A stretch of DNA of 11,941 nucleotides from Acidimicrobiia bacterium (lineage in GTDB: Bacteria; Actinomycetota; Acidimicrobiia; Spongiisociales; SHLN01). The stretch's first letter is position 1. The number at the start of each line of letters is the position of its first letter. Under the pieces are notes generated by a model. It ran no database searches. It saw only the letters and a program-made list of their open reading frames with translations, and was not told the DNA's origin. The DNA lies in the NCBI GenBank assembly GCA_004283105.1, contig SHLN01000055.1, positions 1 through 11,941 of the forward strand, given 5' to 3'. Made by a program: the position numbers and the translations under genes. Positions 1-6,773 of this stretch are shown one piece after another.

Positions 1-642
1 GTCGAGGGCGGTGGTCGGCTCGTCTGCGATCAGGATGTCCGGTGTGGCCGCCAACGCAACGGCGATCATCACCCGCTGGCGCATCCCGCCCGAGAGCTCG
101 TGAGGAAACGACTTCAGGCGCCCCTCCGGATTGGGGATGCCGACCAGATCGAGCAGCTCGACTGCTCGCGCATGCCGCTCTTCCTCTGCCATATCGGTGT
201 GAATGCGCAGCGACTCGGTAATCTGGTAGCCGACGGTGAGTACGGGGTTGAGTGAGGTCATCGGGTCCTGGAAGATGAAGCCGATGCGGTCCCCCCGAAT
301 CGAGCGCAGGTCGTCGAGCTCCATGGCGAGGAGATCCTGCTCGTCGTAGGTGGCCTCTCCGGCGACAATCTCTCCGGGTGGCATCGGGATGAGCCGCAAT
401 AGCGACATCATCGTCACGCTCTTGCCTGAGCCGCTCTCGCCGACCACTCCGAGGAACTCACCCTTCTTCACGGAGAAGCTGACATCGTTCACGGCGTGAA
501 CGACTCCGTCCTGCGTGTTGAAGCGCGTGGTCAGCCCAGAGACCTTCAACACCGTTTCGGCTGCGGTCACAAGAGGTTCTTCAGAGTCATCGTGGCTGTG
601 ATCGTACTTGAACCATTCCGGAGACGTCCGCCGGATCGACAT
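1..642 (-). CDS. Oligopeptide/dipeptide ABC transporter ATP-binding protein (OppD/DppD type), 3' part missing
   Basis: This is the ATPase subunit of a peptide/nickel-type ABC importer; it would hydrolyse ATP at the inner face of the membrane to drive uptake. From the ATG at 642 the visible 214 residues contain all the main motifs: Walker A GESGSGK at residues 68-74, a Q-loop FQDPMTSLNP with Gln125, the signature LSGGMRQR from residue 183, Walker B ILIADEP at 203-209 and a D-loop ending in Asp214 at the window edge. The FQDPMTSLNP form is typical of the OppD/DppD branch. The H-loop and C-terminal oligopeptide domain lie outside the window. The start is uncertain: the ATG at 642 has only a weak GGGTGA ribosome site, and a GTG at 570 would give a shorter N terminus closer to the usual family length. 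No permease or binding-protein gene is visible, so the substrate is unknown. Confidence 0.93.
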   Translation of the reverse strand, partial: MSIRRTSPEWFKYDHSHDDSEEPLVTAAETVLKVSGLTTRFNTQDGVVHAVNDVSFSVKKGEFLGVVGESGSGKSVTMMSLLRLIPMPPGEIVAGEATYDEQDLLAMELDDLRSIRGDRIGFIFQDPMTSLNPVLTVGYQITESLRIHTDMAEEERHARAVELLDLVGIPNPEGRLKSFPHELSGGMRQRVMIAVALAATPDILIADEPTTALD

Positions 643-711
643 TCTGGGTCACCCATCAATTGCGATAGGTAAAGTTAGCGGAGTTGGGATACGCGGGTTT
701 GGCTACTCGAT

Positions 712-739
712 TCGACGCTCGCCACTCGCTGCTCGCGAC
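712..739. repeat. Four degenerate heptamers between gpmA and the ABC gene
   Basis: Reading the plus strand, four consecutive 7-base units TCGACGC, TCGCCAC, TCGCTGC and TCGCGAC run up to the gpmA stop codon, sharing its first base (739). A looser TCGAT unit precedes them. No clear opposite arm is seen in the rest of the 96-base spacer. The array would lie in the 3' untranslated region of gpmA and upstream of the ABC gene. The remaining spacer (643-711) is AT-richer and probably holds the ABC promoter, for example a TAACTT hexamer on the minus strand, but I cannot fix it. Confidence 0.6.
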
Positions 740-1491
740 TACCCCCCGGACGCCTGCTTTGCGACCGCCTCGGCGGCTGCTTTCGCCGCCTCCGGATCCC
801 CCAGGTAATAACTCGTCACCGGGGCGAGATTCTCATCGAGCTCGTAGACGAGCGGGATGCCGGTCGGAATGTTCAAACTCGGGATCTCCTCGTCACTCAC
901 CCCATCGAGGTGCTTCACGAGGGCCCGCAGACTGTTGCCGTGGGCGGCGACGAGGGGGCGCTCACCCCGCCGCAGGGCCGGCACGATAGCATCGTGCCAG
1001 TACGGGATCATCCGCTCGACAACGTCCTTGAGGCATTCGGTGGCGGGAAGCACATCCGGGGTGAGAAAGGCATAGCGCGGGTCGTGGCCTGGATGGCGCT
1101 CGTCGGCGAGCTCGAGGGGCGGCGGCGGCGTGTCGTAGCTGCGGCGCCACACGTGCACCTGGTCGGCACCATGCTGGTCGGCCGTCTCCTTCTTGTTGAG
1201 CCCTTGCAGTGCCCCGTAATGGCGCTCGTTGAGCCGCCAGGAACGCTCAACCGGCAGCCAGCTCAATTCCATTTCCTTCAGCGTGATGTCTGCGGTGAAG
1301 ATGGCCCGCTTCTGAAGCGACGTGAAGACAATGTCGAACGAATACCCCTCGTCGGTCAGCAACCGGCCGGCCGCCTTCGCTTCCGCCTCCCCCTGTTCGG
1401 TCAGCCCGACATCGGTCCACCCGGTAAACCGATTCTCGAGATTCCACGTGCTCTGTCCGTGGCGTAAGAGGACGAGTTTGGGAGTGGTCAT
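739..1491 (-). CDS. gpmA: 2,3-bisphosphoglycerate-dependent phosphoglycerate mutase
   Basis: It interconverts 3-phosphoglycerate and 2-phosphoglycerate in the cytoplasm through a phospho-histidine intermediate. The 250-residue product matches the usual length of the cofactor-dependent (dPGM) family. Visible landmarks are the N-terminal RHG motif in LVLLRHGQSTWN with the phospho-accepting His11, Arg62 in SLQKRA, the catalytic Glu89 in NERHYGALQG, a proline-rich PPPPLE stretch followed by DPRYA, and the second catalytic histidine His184 in AAHGNS. The C terminus GDPEAAKAAAEA is typical of the family. The ATG at 1491 is preceded by a strong GGAGG ribosome site. It lies downstream of tpiA in the same direction, separated by 103 bases filled with heptamer repeats, so it may be the last gene of a pgk-tpiA-gpmA unit or have its own promoter. 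Confidence 0.97.
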   Translation of the reverse strand: MTTPKLVLLRHGQSTWNLENRFTGWTDVGLTEQGEAEAKAAGRLLTDEGYSFDIVFTSLQKRAIFTADITLKEMELSWLPVERSWRLNERHYGALQGLNKKETADQHGADQVHVWRRSYDTPPPPLELADERHPGHDPRYAFLTPDVLPATECLKDVVERMIPYWHDAIVPALRRGERPLVAAHGNSLRALVKHLDGVSDEEIPSLNIPTGIPLVYELDENLAPVTSYYLGDPEAAKAAAEAVAKQASGG

Positions 1492-1505
1492 GATTACCTC
1501 CGGTT

Positions 1506-1596
1506 CGCTGCCCGCTGCCCGCTGCCGGCTACCCGCCGGAAGCTACCGCTGTGCGGTTCTTGCGGGAAGCGGGTCGCGGGTAGCGGGTCGCGGGTC
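1506..1596. repeat. Inverted pair of heptamer arrays between tpiA and gpmA
   Basis: The left arm has six 7-base units (1506-1547): CGCTGCC three times, then GGCTACC, CGCCGGA and AGCTACC. The right arm has five units (1562-1596): GCGGGAA, GCGGGTC, GCGGGTA, GCGGGTC and GCGGGTC, ending inside the tpiA stop codon (1595-1597). The arms are partly complementary: GCTACCCGC at 1528-1536 pairs perfectly with GCGGGTAGC at 1576-1584, and further units can pair with mismatches. The transcript could fold into a GC-rich hairpin after tpiA. There is no T-tract, so it is not a standard intrinsic terminator. A role in termination, RNA stability or processing is inference. Confidence 0.75.
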
Positions 1597-2365
1597 AAAT
1601 CCAATACCTCACGATCGAGGCGAACGTGTCCGGGTCGAGCGAGGCCCCGCCTACGAGGCCGCCGTCGATGTGGGTCTTCGCCATGAGGGCGGCGATGTTG
1701 CCTGGATTGACCGAGCCGCCGTAGATGATGCGGACGTCCTCGGCGAACGATCCCCCGAACTCGTCACCGAAGCGACGGCGCAGGAACTCACAAACTGCCC
1801 CGGCATCGTCCGGTTCTGCGGTACGGCCGGTTCCGATCGCCCAGATAGGTTCGTAGGCGATGATCACTTGCACGGCCTCTTCGGGCGAAAGGCCCTTGAG
1901 CCCGGCACTGAGCTGTCCGGCGACTTTCGACTCGGTCTCCTCCGCCTCACGCTCGTTGAGCGTCTCGCCCAGGCACATGATGGGCGTCATCCCTGCCGCC
2001 AGCACCGCCTTGACCTTTCGATTCACGTTCTCGTCGGTCTCGCCGAATAGCTCACGCCGTTCGGAATGGCCGACGATCACCGAATCGACGCCGAGCTTGG
2101 CAAGCATGGCGGGGGCCACCTCCCCGGTGAATGCCCCCGAGTCCTCCCAATGCACGTTCTGGGCGGCCAGCTGGATAGCAAGATGATCGGCCTCGATCAC
2201 CGTCTGCACGGAACGGAGCGAGGTAAAGGGTGGGGCTACCACGACATCCACCCGCTCGTAGTCCGAAAGCTCGAGCCGGTAGCTGAGCTTCTGAACCATC
2301 TGGATGGCGTCGAGGTGGGTGGCGTTCATCTTCCAATTGCCACAAATGAAACTCTTACGACTCAT
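1595..2365 (-). CDS. tpiA: Triosephosphate isomerase
   Basis: It interconverts dihydroxyacetone phosphate and glyceraldehyde 3-phosphate. The product is 256 residues, a normal length for a single-domain TIM barrel. The catalytic triad is present: Lys12 in GNWKMN, His100 in VIVGHSERR and Glu172 in AYEPIWAIGTG, the last running into the mobile loop 6. The phosphate-binding YGGSVNPGN (215-223) and GGLVGGASL (235-243) segments are intact. The ATG at 2365 lies inside the end of pgk, so the two genes overlap by 11 bases; an AGAGAG element sits upstream. This implies translational coupling to pgk. In many related genomes secG follows tpiA; here gpmA does. Confidence 0.98.
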   Translation of the reverse strand: MSRKSFICGNWKMNATHLDAIQMVQKLSYRLELSDYERVDVVVAPPFTSLRSVQTVIEADHLAIQLAAQNVHWEDSGAFTGEVAPAMLAKLGVDSVIVGHSERRELFGETDENVNRKVKAVLAAGMTPIMCLGETLNEREAEETESKVAGQLSAGLKGLSPEEAVQVIIAYEPIWAIGTGRTAEPDDAGAVCEFLRRRFGDEFGGSFAEDVRIIYGGSVNPGNIAALMAKTHIDGGLVGGASLDPDTFASIVRYWI

Positions 2366-3548
2366 GGGTCCATCTCTCTAGTGCGACAAGACCCGGCAAC
2401 GGGTCTCCTTCCAAGAACTCGAGCCCGGCACCGCCGCCGGTGCTGAGATGCGAAATCTGATCGTCGAGACCAAAGGAGCGGAGGGCGGCCACCGAATCCC
2501 CGCCGCCGGCCACGGTAAAGGCGCTCGACGAGGCGAACGCCCGGGCCACCGTCTCGGTACCGGCCCGAAAGGACTCCCACTCGAACACACCCATCGGGCC
2601 GTTCCAGAACACCGACCCGGCGCCGGAGATGACCGAGGAGAACAGGGCAGCGGTATCGGGCCCGATGTCGAGGCCCATGCCGGACTCCATCTGAGTGGCT
2701 GCAACTACCTCGGCGGAGGCATCCTCGGCGAACCGATCCGCCACCACGATGTCTGAGGGAAGCGTCACCCGCGATCCCCACTCGGACTCGAGGAGGTCCC
2801 GCACCTCGTCGATCATGTCCTCCTCCAGCAGCGAGTCGCCGACGTCGTACCCCTCGGCCGCCAGCAAGGTGAAGCACATCCCTCCACCTACGAGCATGAC
2901 CTCGACCCGTGGGAGAAGCGCCTTCATGACACCGAGCTTGTCCGATACTTTGGCTCCACCCAGTACGACGACGTACGGTCGAGCCGGGGCGCGCAACAGT
3001 GCGTCGAGGGCTTCCACCTCTTGAGCCAGCAGCGGGCCGGCCACCGACTTGACGTGCTCGGTCACACCGACGGTGGAGGCGTGCGCCCGATGGGCCGTGC
3101 CGAACGCGTCGAGCACGAAGAAATCGCCCAGTTCGCCGAGGGCGGCCGCCAGGGCCGGATCGTTCTTCTTCTCCCCCGGCTCGTAACGGGTGTTCTCCAG
3201 CAGCAGGACGTCGCCGGGAGCGGCTGCGGCCACGGCCGCGGTCACCTCCTCACCGGCCACGGCAGAAAGCGCGATAACCGGGAAGCCGCCGAGCTCACCG
3301 AGGCGCTCGCCGATCGGGGCCATCGACAGACTCGGATCGCGCCCGTCGGGCCGTCCCAGGTGGCTGGCGACCGTCACCACCGCGCCGGCCTCGCGCAAAC
3401 GAGCGATGGTCGGAAGGCTCGAACGGATGCGAAAATCATCGGCGACCCGACCCTCATCCAGCGGCACATTCAGGTCGGAACGCACCAGCACACGGGCGCC
3501 GGAAACGTCGATATCGTCGAGTGTGAGAAACGCTGTCAAAGCTCTCAA
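2355..3548 (-). CDS. pgk: Phosphoglycerate kinase (TTG start)
   Basis: It transfers phosphate between 1,3-bisphosphoglycerate and ADP, the ATP-yielding step of lower glycolysis. About 397 residues, the usual two-domain length. Seen in order: the substrate motif VRSDLNVPLD (22-31), SHLGRP (62-67), ENTRYEPGEKKND (118-130), DAFGTAHRAHAST (147-159), LGGAKVSDK (196-204), the C-terminal-domain FWNGPMGVFE, and the nucleotide loop GGGDSVAAL near the end. No ATG or GTG is available at the 5' end: a TAA stop in frame at 3552-3554 limits the start to TTG at 3548 or TTG at 3539. The second gives a more usual N terminus (MTAFLTLDDIDVSG) and lies just past a TAACGT minus-10-like hexamer, so the message may be nearly leaderless. 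It diverges from the GAPDH-like gene across about 75 bases. Confidence 0.96.
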   Translation of the reverse strand: MRALTAFLTLDDIDVSGARVLVRSDLNVPLDEGRVADDFRIRSSLPTIARLREAGAVVTVASHLGRPDGRDPSLSMAPIGERLGELGGFPVIALSAVAGEEVTAAVAAAAPGDVLLLENTRYEPGEKKNDPALAAALGELGDFFVLDAFGTAHRAHASTVGVTEHVKSVAGPLLAQEVEALDALLRAPARPYVVVLGGAKVSDKLGVMKALLPRVEVMLVGGGMCFTLLAAEGYDVGDSLLEEDMIDEVRDLLESEWGSRVTLPSDIVVADRFAEDASAEVVAATQMESGMGLDIGPDTAALFSSVISGAGSVFWNGPMGVFEWESFRAGTETVARAFASSSAFTVAGGGDSVAALRSFGLDDQISHLSTGGGAGLEFLEGDPLPGLVALERWTHES

Positions 3549-3623
3549 ACGTTATCACGGGGGACGTCCGGTCCGACATCAGCCGGCAGTAGGCTTGCGC
3601 GGAACCAAAGACAAGGAGAACTA
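3549..3623. promoter_or_regulatory. Divergent pgk / GAPDH-like promoter region
   Basis: This 75-base gap must hold both promoters. On the minus strand TAACGT (3554-3549) fits the actinobacterial TANNNT minus-10 and would start RNA close to the pgk TTG codons. On the plus strand TAGGCT (3590-3595) fits the same pattern and would give a leader of about 20 bases with AAGGAG before the ATG at 3624. A GGACGTCC palindrome at 3562-3569, followed by GGTCC, lies between the two and could be an operator. I see no convincing minus-35 boxes. Confidence 0.4.
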
Positions 3624-4637
3624 ATGACGCGCGTAGGCCTCATGGGCTTCGGGCGGATAGGGCGCAACGTGTTTCGCCTCCTCGAGGGGACGGACGGCGT
3701 AGAGGTGGCGGGCATCGCCGATGTGGCGGACCCGGCGGCCCTTACCTACCTGCTCAAATACGACTCGATCTACGGCCGCTACCCCAAGCCGGTCGAACTG
3801 GACGGAACCGACCTCAAGGTCGACGGCCACGTCATCCCCTTCATCTCCGCCCAGGAGCCGGGCGATGTCGACTGGGGCGCCCTCGGCGTCGATGTCGTCA
3901 TCCAGGCCACCGGCAAATACCGCACCCACGAGTGGTGTGCGAAGCACATCGCGGCCGGCGCAAAGCGCGTCATCCTCGCCTCGACCCCAGAAACAGCCGG
4001 CGATGTTCCCATCTTGCTGCGGGGCATCAACGACGAGGTCCTCACCCCGGATCTCGATGTCGTCTCGCTCGGCTCGAACACGTCAAATGCCCTCGCCCCC
4101 ATCCTCCGCATCATCAACGACAAGTGGGGACTGGAGCGGGCGTACTTCACAACCGTTCACGCCTTTACGAATATGGCCCGACTGGCAGATGTCCCGACGT
4201 CGAGTTTCCGGTCCAGCCGTGCGGCGGGCGAGAACATCATTCCGGCCGACACCAACTCGCCGGAGATCCTGACCTCGGTCATGCCTGAGTTCGAGGGGAA
4301 GCTGTCGGCCATGGCCCTCAACGTCCCGGTGCCGGACGGATCGACCGTCGACCTGGTCGCTTTCGTAGAGACGGCCACCACGACCGAAGAGGTCAACGAG
4401 ACCGTCCGCAAGGAAGTGGCCGCCCACTACCAGGAGATCATCGAGTACGTCGAAGACCCGATCGTGTCCTCGGACGTGATCGGATCGTCCCAGTCCGGCA
4501 ACTTCGACAGCCTCGCCACCCTCGTGGTGGACGGCACCATGATCAAATCCATCATCTGGTTCGACAACGGTTGGGGCTATTCGGTCCGAATCGTCGAGGT
4601 CCTCAACAAGATGATCGAGCAATTGGAGGAAGTATGA
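3624..4637 (+). CDS. GAPDH-family protein lacking the catalytic cysteine
   Basis: The 337-residue product has a complete GAPDH fold: a Rossmann start GFGRIGRNVFR, an acidic residue in IADVAD at the usual adenosine-ribose site, GDVP..LRGIN, TTVHAFTN, PVPDGSTVDLV and a C-terminal WFDNGWGYS. The family's active-site stretch SNASCTTNCLAP is replaced by SNTSNALAP (151-159), three residues shorter and without cysteine. The base-activating histidine (His179) is kept, but the phosphate-site Arg is Asn233 (MALNVP), the Asp after HAYTN is Met, and the TGAA of the other phosphate site is NSPE. Normal GAPDH thioester chemistry should therefore be impossible. The frame is open throughout and codon use resembles neighbours, which argues against decay. 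AAGGAG precedes the ATG; the stop overlaps the next gene's ATG (ATGA). A structural, regulatory or NAD-sensing partner of the following GAPDH is inference. Automated pipelines would probably call it gap. Confidence 0.9.
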   Translation: MTRVGLMGFGRIGRNVFRLLEGTDGVEVAGIADVADPAALTYLLKYDSIYGRYPKPVELDGTDLKVDGHVIPFISAQEPGDVDWGALGVDVVIQATGKYRTHEWCAKHIAAGAKRVILASTPETAGDVPILLRGINDEVLTPDLDVVSLGSNTSNALAPILRIINDKWGLERAYFTTVHAFTNMARLADVPTSSFRSSRAAGENIIPADTNSPEILTSVMPEFEGKLSAMALNVPVPDGSTVDLVAFVETATTTEEVNETVRKEVAAHYQEIIEYVEDPIVSSDVIGSSQSGNFDSLATLVVDGTMIKSIIWFDNGWGYSVRIVEVLNKMIEQLEEV

Positions 4638-5653
4638 GCGTCCGGGTAGCAATCAACGGATTCGGCCGCATCGGCCGGGCCGTCTTTCGCATCATCGCCG
4701 AACGACCCGAGTCCGGCATCGAAGTGGTCGCCGTCAACGACCTGGCCGATGACGACGTCCTCGCCTATCTGCTCAAGAACGACACCGTCATGGGCCAGTT
4801 CGAAGGCGACGTGCACACCGCCGACGGCGTCATGACAGCGGGTGGCCACACGGTACAAATGCTCATGGAGCCCGATCCGACAAAGCTCCCGTGGTCCGAG
4901 CTGAACGTCGATGTCGTCGTTGAGGCAACGGGCATCTTCCGCACGAGAGAGAAGGCCGCCATGCATATCGAAGCGGGAGCCAAGAAGGTCCTGCTCACCG
5001 TGCCGGCCAAGGACGAGGTAGATGCCACGGTTGTGCTCGGCGTCAACGGCGATTCGCTCGAAGCCGACGATCAGGTGATTTCAAACGCCTCGTGCACGAC
5101 CAATTGTCTGGCGCCCGTCGCCAAGGTGCTCAACGACAGCTTCGGTCTCAAGCGCGGCGTCATGACCACCGTCCACGCCTACACGAACGACCAGCGACTC
5201 GCCGACGTCCCCCATGCCGACCTGCGCCGGGCGCGGGCCGCCACCGAAAACATCATCCCCACCACCACCGGAGCCGCACGGGCTGTTGGACTGGTATTGC
5301 CGGAACTTGCCGGCAAGCTGGACGGGATGGCGATGCGGGTGCCGGTACCGGATGGATCCATCGTCGACCTCGTCGTCGAGTTGGACAGCGACGTAACCGT
5401 CGAGCAGGTCAACGCCGCCATGAAGGCCGCCGCCGACGGCGAGCTCGAGGGAGTGCTCCAGTACTCCGAGGAGCCGCTCGTCTCGACCGACATCATCGGA
5501 AACCCGTACTCGTCGATCTTCGACGCCAACGCCACCAAGGTGATGGACGGCCGGTTCGTGAAGATCGTGTCCTGGTACGACAACGAGTGGGGGTACTCGA
5601 ACCGGGTCGTCGATCTGATCGAGATAGTCGCGAAGCAGCTAGCGCCCGCCTAA
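4634..5653 (+). CDS. gap: Glyceraldehyde-3-phosphate dehydrogenase, phosphorylating, type I
   Basis: It oxidises glyceraldehyde 3-phosphate with NAD and phosphate to 1,3-bisphosphoglycerate, or the reverse in gluconeogenesis. The 339 residues show every expected element: INGFGRIGR at the N terminus, Asp in VAVNDLADD pointing to NAD rather than NADP use, the catalytic Cys154 in SNASCTTNCLAP, His181 in TTVHAYTNDQ, the S-loop RRARAATENIIPTTTGAAR, Arg235 in MAMRVPVPDGS, and WYDNEWGYSNR near the end. The start ATG at 4634 is preceded by GGAGG and overlaps the stop of the cysteine-less paralogue by four bases, so the two are almost certainly co-translated. It points convergently at yvcK, with a hairpin spacer between them. 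Confidence 0.98.
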   Translation: MSVRVAINGFGRIGRAVFRIIAERPESGIEVVAVNDLADDDVLAYLLKNDTVMGQFEGDVHTADGVMTAGGHTVQMLMEPDPTKLPWSELNVDVVVEATGIFRTREKAAMHIEAGAKKVLLTVPAKDEVDATVVLGVNGDSLEADDQVISNASCTTNCLAPVAKVLNDSFGLKRGVMTTVHAYTNDQRLADVPHADLRRARAATENIIPTTTGAARAVGLVLPELAGKLDGMAMRVPVPDGSIVDLVVELDSDVTVEQVNAAMKAAADGELEGVLQYSEEPLVSTDIIGNPYSSIFDANATKVMDGRFVKIVSWYDNEWGYSNRVVDLIEIVAKQLAPA

Positions 5654-5656
5654 ACA

Positions 5657-5729
5657 GGCAATAGGCAGCAAGCAGGAACGTGGCCGATGCCGCGTTCTGG
5701 CTTGCTGCCTTCTGCTTTCTGCTTACTGC
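5657..5729. repeat. Inverted heptamer arrays and hairpin between convergent gap and yvcK
   Basis: The left arm has units GGCAATA, GGCAGCA and AGCAGGA (5657-5677). The right arm has TTCTGGC, TTGCTGC, CTTCTGC, TTTCTGC and TTACTGC (5695-5729). The arms 5664-5680 and 5693-5709 are complementary at 15 of 17 positions, including ten unbroken pairs (GGCAGCAAGC with GCTTGCTGCC), around a 12-base loop. It begins three bases after the gap stop. Because gap and yvcK converge here, a two-way terminator or RNA-end structure is likely, but no T-tract is present on either strand directly after the stem. Confidence 0.75.
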
Positions 5730-5753
5730 CCCTCAGGAGCCTGCCCCTCAGGA
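5727..5753. repeat. Short direct repeat, 15-base period
   Basis: TGCCCCTCAGGA occurs at 5727-5738 and again at 5742-5753, making 1.8 copies of a 15-base unit beginning with the end of the last heptamer. It looks like a slippage duplication within the gap-yvcK spacer. No function can be assigned. Confidence 0.7.
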
Positions 5754-5768
5754 CACAACAAGTCGACG

Positions 5769-6758
5769 TCACCCGGAGTCGTGCCAGGCTTGCCACAGCT
5801 CCTCGAGCGCCCTCCCGAGCCGCATCGGGTCGTGCTGGGGCCATGTGTAGCTGCGGTCGAGGAGGTCCCGGAAGACCGGCTTGACCCCGATCGCCAGTAC
5901 CTCCTCCTCGTCGCCGGCCACGGATTCGGCTTCGGCCGGGAAGGGCGGCCCGCCTTGATGGATGAGCGCCGTCAGCGGAGTCTTGACGCCGCCGAACTCG
6001 AGGAGCGCCCGCACGTGATCGGCCGCGCCCATCCCGAGGGACTCGCCGTCCTGCGTGGTCAGATTGCACACATACACGACATCGGCCGAGGCCTCGTTGA
6101 CCGCTTCGGCCAGACCCGGCACGAGGAGCGCCGAGGCCACCGAGGTGTAGATACTGCCCGGACCGATCACGATCTGATCGGCTGCCGCCACGACCTCGAG
6201 GGCGCGCGGGTTGACCGTCTCGTCGGCCGGTTGCAGCCGGAGTTCGGTCATCGCCCCGCGGGAGGTGGCGATGGCGGCCTGCCCATCGACGAGGACACCG
6301 TCGATGACCGCCTGCAAGTGGAGCGAACGCCGGCAGTTCGGGATGACATGCCCGATGCTCCCGAGTGCTTCCTCGGCGATGCTGATGGCCGTCTCGAAGT
6401 CACCGAACAACTCGGACATCGCCGCCAGGATGAGATTGCCGAGCGAATGCCCGGCAACATCACTCGTCTCGAAGCGGAACTCGAACATCTCGCTCCACAG
6501 GCTCGGCTCAGGGCTGAGGGCCAGCAGGCACCGGCGGATGTCACCGGGGGGAAGGATGCTGAACGCCGACGTGAGCCGCCCGGAGGAGCCTCCGTCGTCG
6601 GCCACCGTCACAACGGCGTCGATGCGGGAGGCGTAGGACTGCACGCCGACGAGCGCTTGCTCGAGGCCGTGGCCGCCCCCGATCGCCACCACCCGCGGCC
6701 CGGTGGGGTCGAGCCGAACGACTTCCATCATCTCGGTTTCGAGTTCGAGCGCACTCAC
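5769..6758 (-). CDS. yvcK: YvcK/CofD-family gluconeogenesis factor
   Basis: YvcK proteins bind UDP-sugars and are needed for growth on gluconeogenic carbon sources and for normal cell-wall synthesis in Bacillus and mycobacteria; the fold is shared with the phospholactate transferase CofD. Seen: the N-terminal GGGHGL (27-32), VTVADDGGSSGRL (50-62), PPGDIRRCLLAL (70-81), GHSLGNL and GPGSIYTS. The length of 329 residues fits the family. I place the start at GTG 6758, eight bases after a GAGGG ribosome site; the upstream in-frame TTG at 6764 would be only two bases from that site. It starts 15 bases after rapZ, in the same operon. whiA, which usually follows in Gram-positive genomes, is absent; the next gene is gap, facing the other way. 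Confidence 0.95.
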   Translation of the reverse strand: MSALELETEMMEVVRLDPTGPRVVAIGGGHGLEQALVGVQSYASRIDAVVTVADDGGSSGRLTSAFSILPPGDIRRCLLALSPEPSLWSEMFEFRFETSDVAGHSLGNLILAAMSELFGDFETAISIAEEALGSIGHVIPNCRRSLHLQAVIDGVLVDGQAAIATSRGAMTELRLQPADETVNPRALEVVAAADQIVIGPGSIYTSVASALLVPGLAEAVNEASADVVYVCNLTTQDGESLGMGAADHVRALLEFGGVKTPLTALIHQGGPPFPAEAESVAGDEEEVLAIGVKPVFRDLLDRSYTWPQHDPMRLGRALEELWQAWHDSG

Positions 6759-6773
6759 TGTCAAAGCCCTCTG

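Noticed and set aside
1506..1596. CRISPR array
   Set aside because: Units are seven bases, degenerate and contiguous, with no spacers and no cas genes nearby.
910..2050. Long plus-strand frames opposite gpmA and tpiA
   Set aside because: They are shadows of enzymes with intact catalytic residues; no ribosome site or domain supports them.
3021..3623. Upstream in-frame extension of the GAPDH-like gene (201 codons)
   Set aside because: It lies antisense to pgk, has no GAPDH similarity, and the ATG at 3624 with AAGGAG matches the family N terminus.
4074..4100. Frameshift or sequencing error explaining the missing GAPDH cysteine
   Set aside because: The frame is the same on both sides, the loss is a clean three codons, and several other active-site residues also differ, so a single error cannot account for it.
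5657..5729. Standard intrinsic terminator
   Set aside because: The stem is good but no run of T follows it on either strand.
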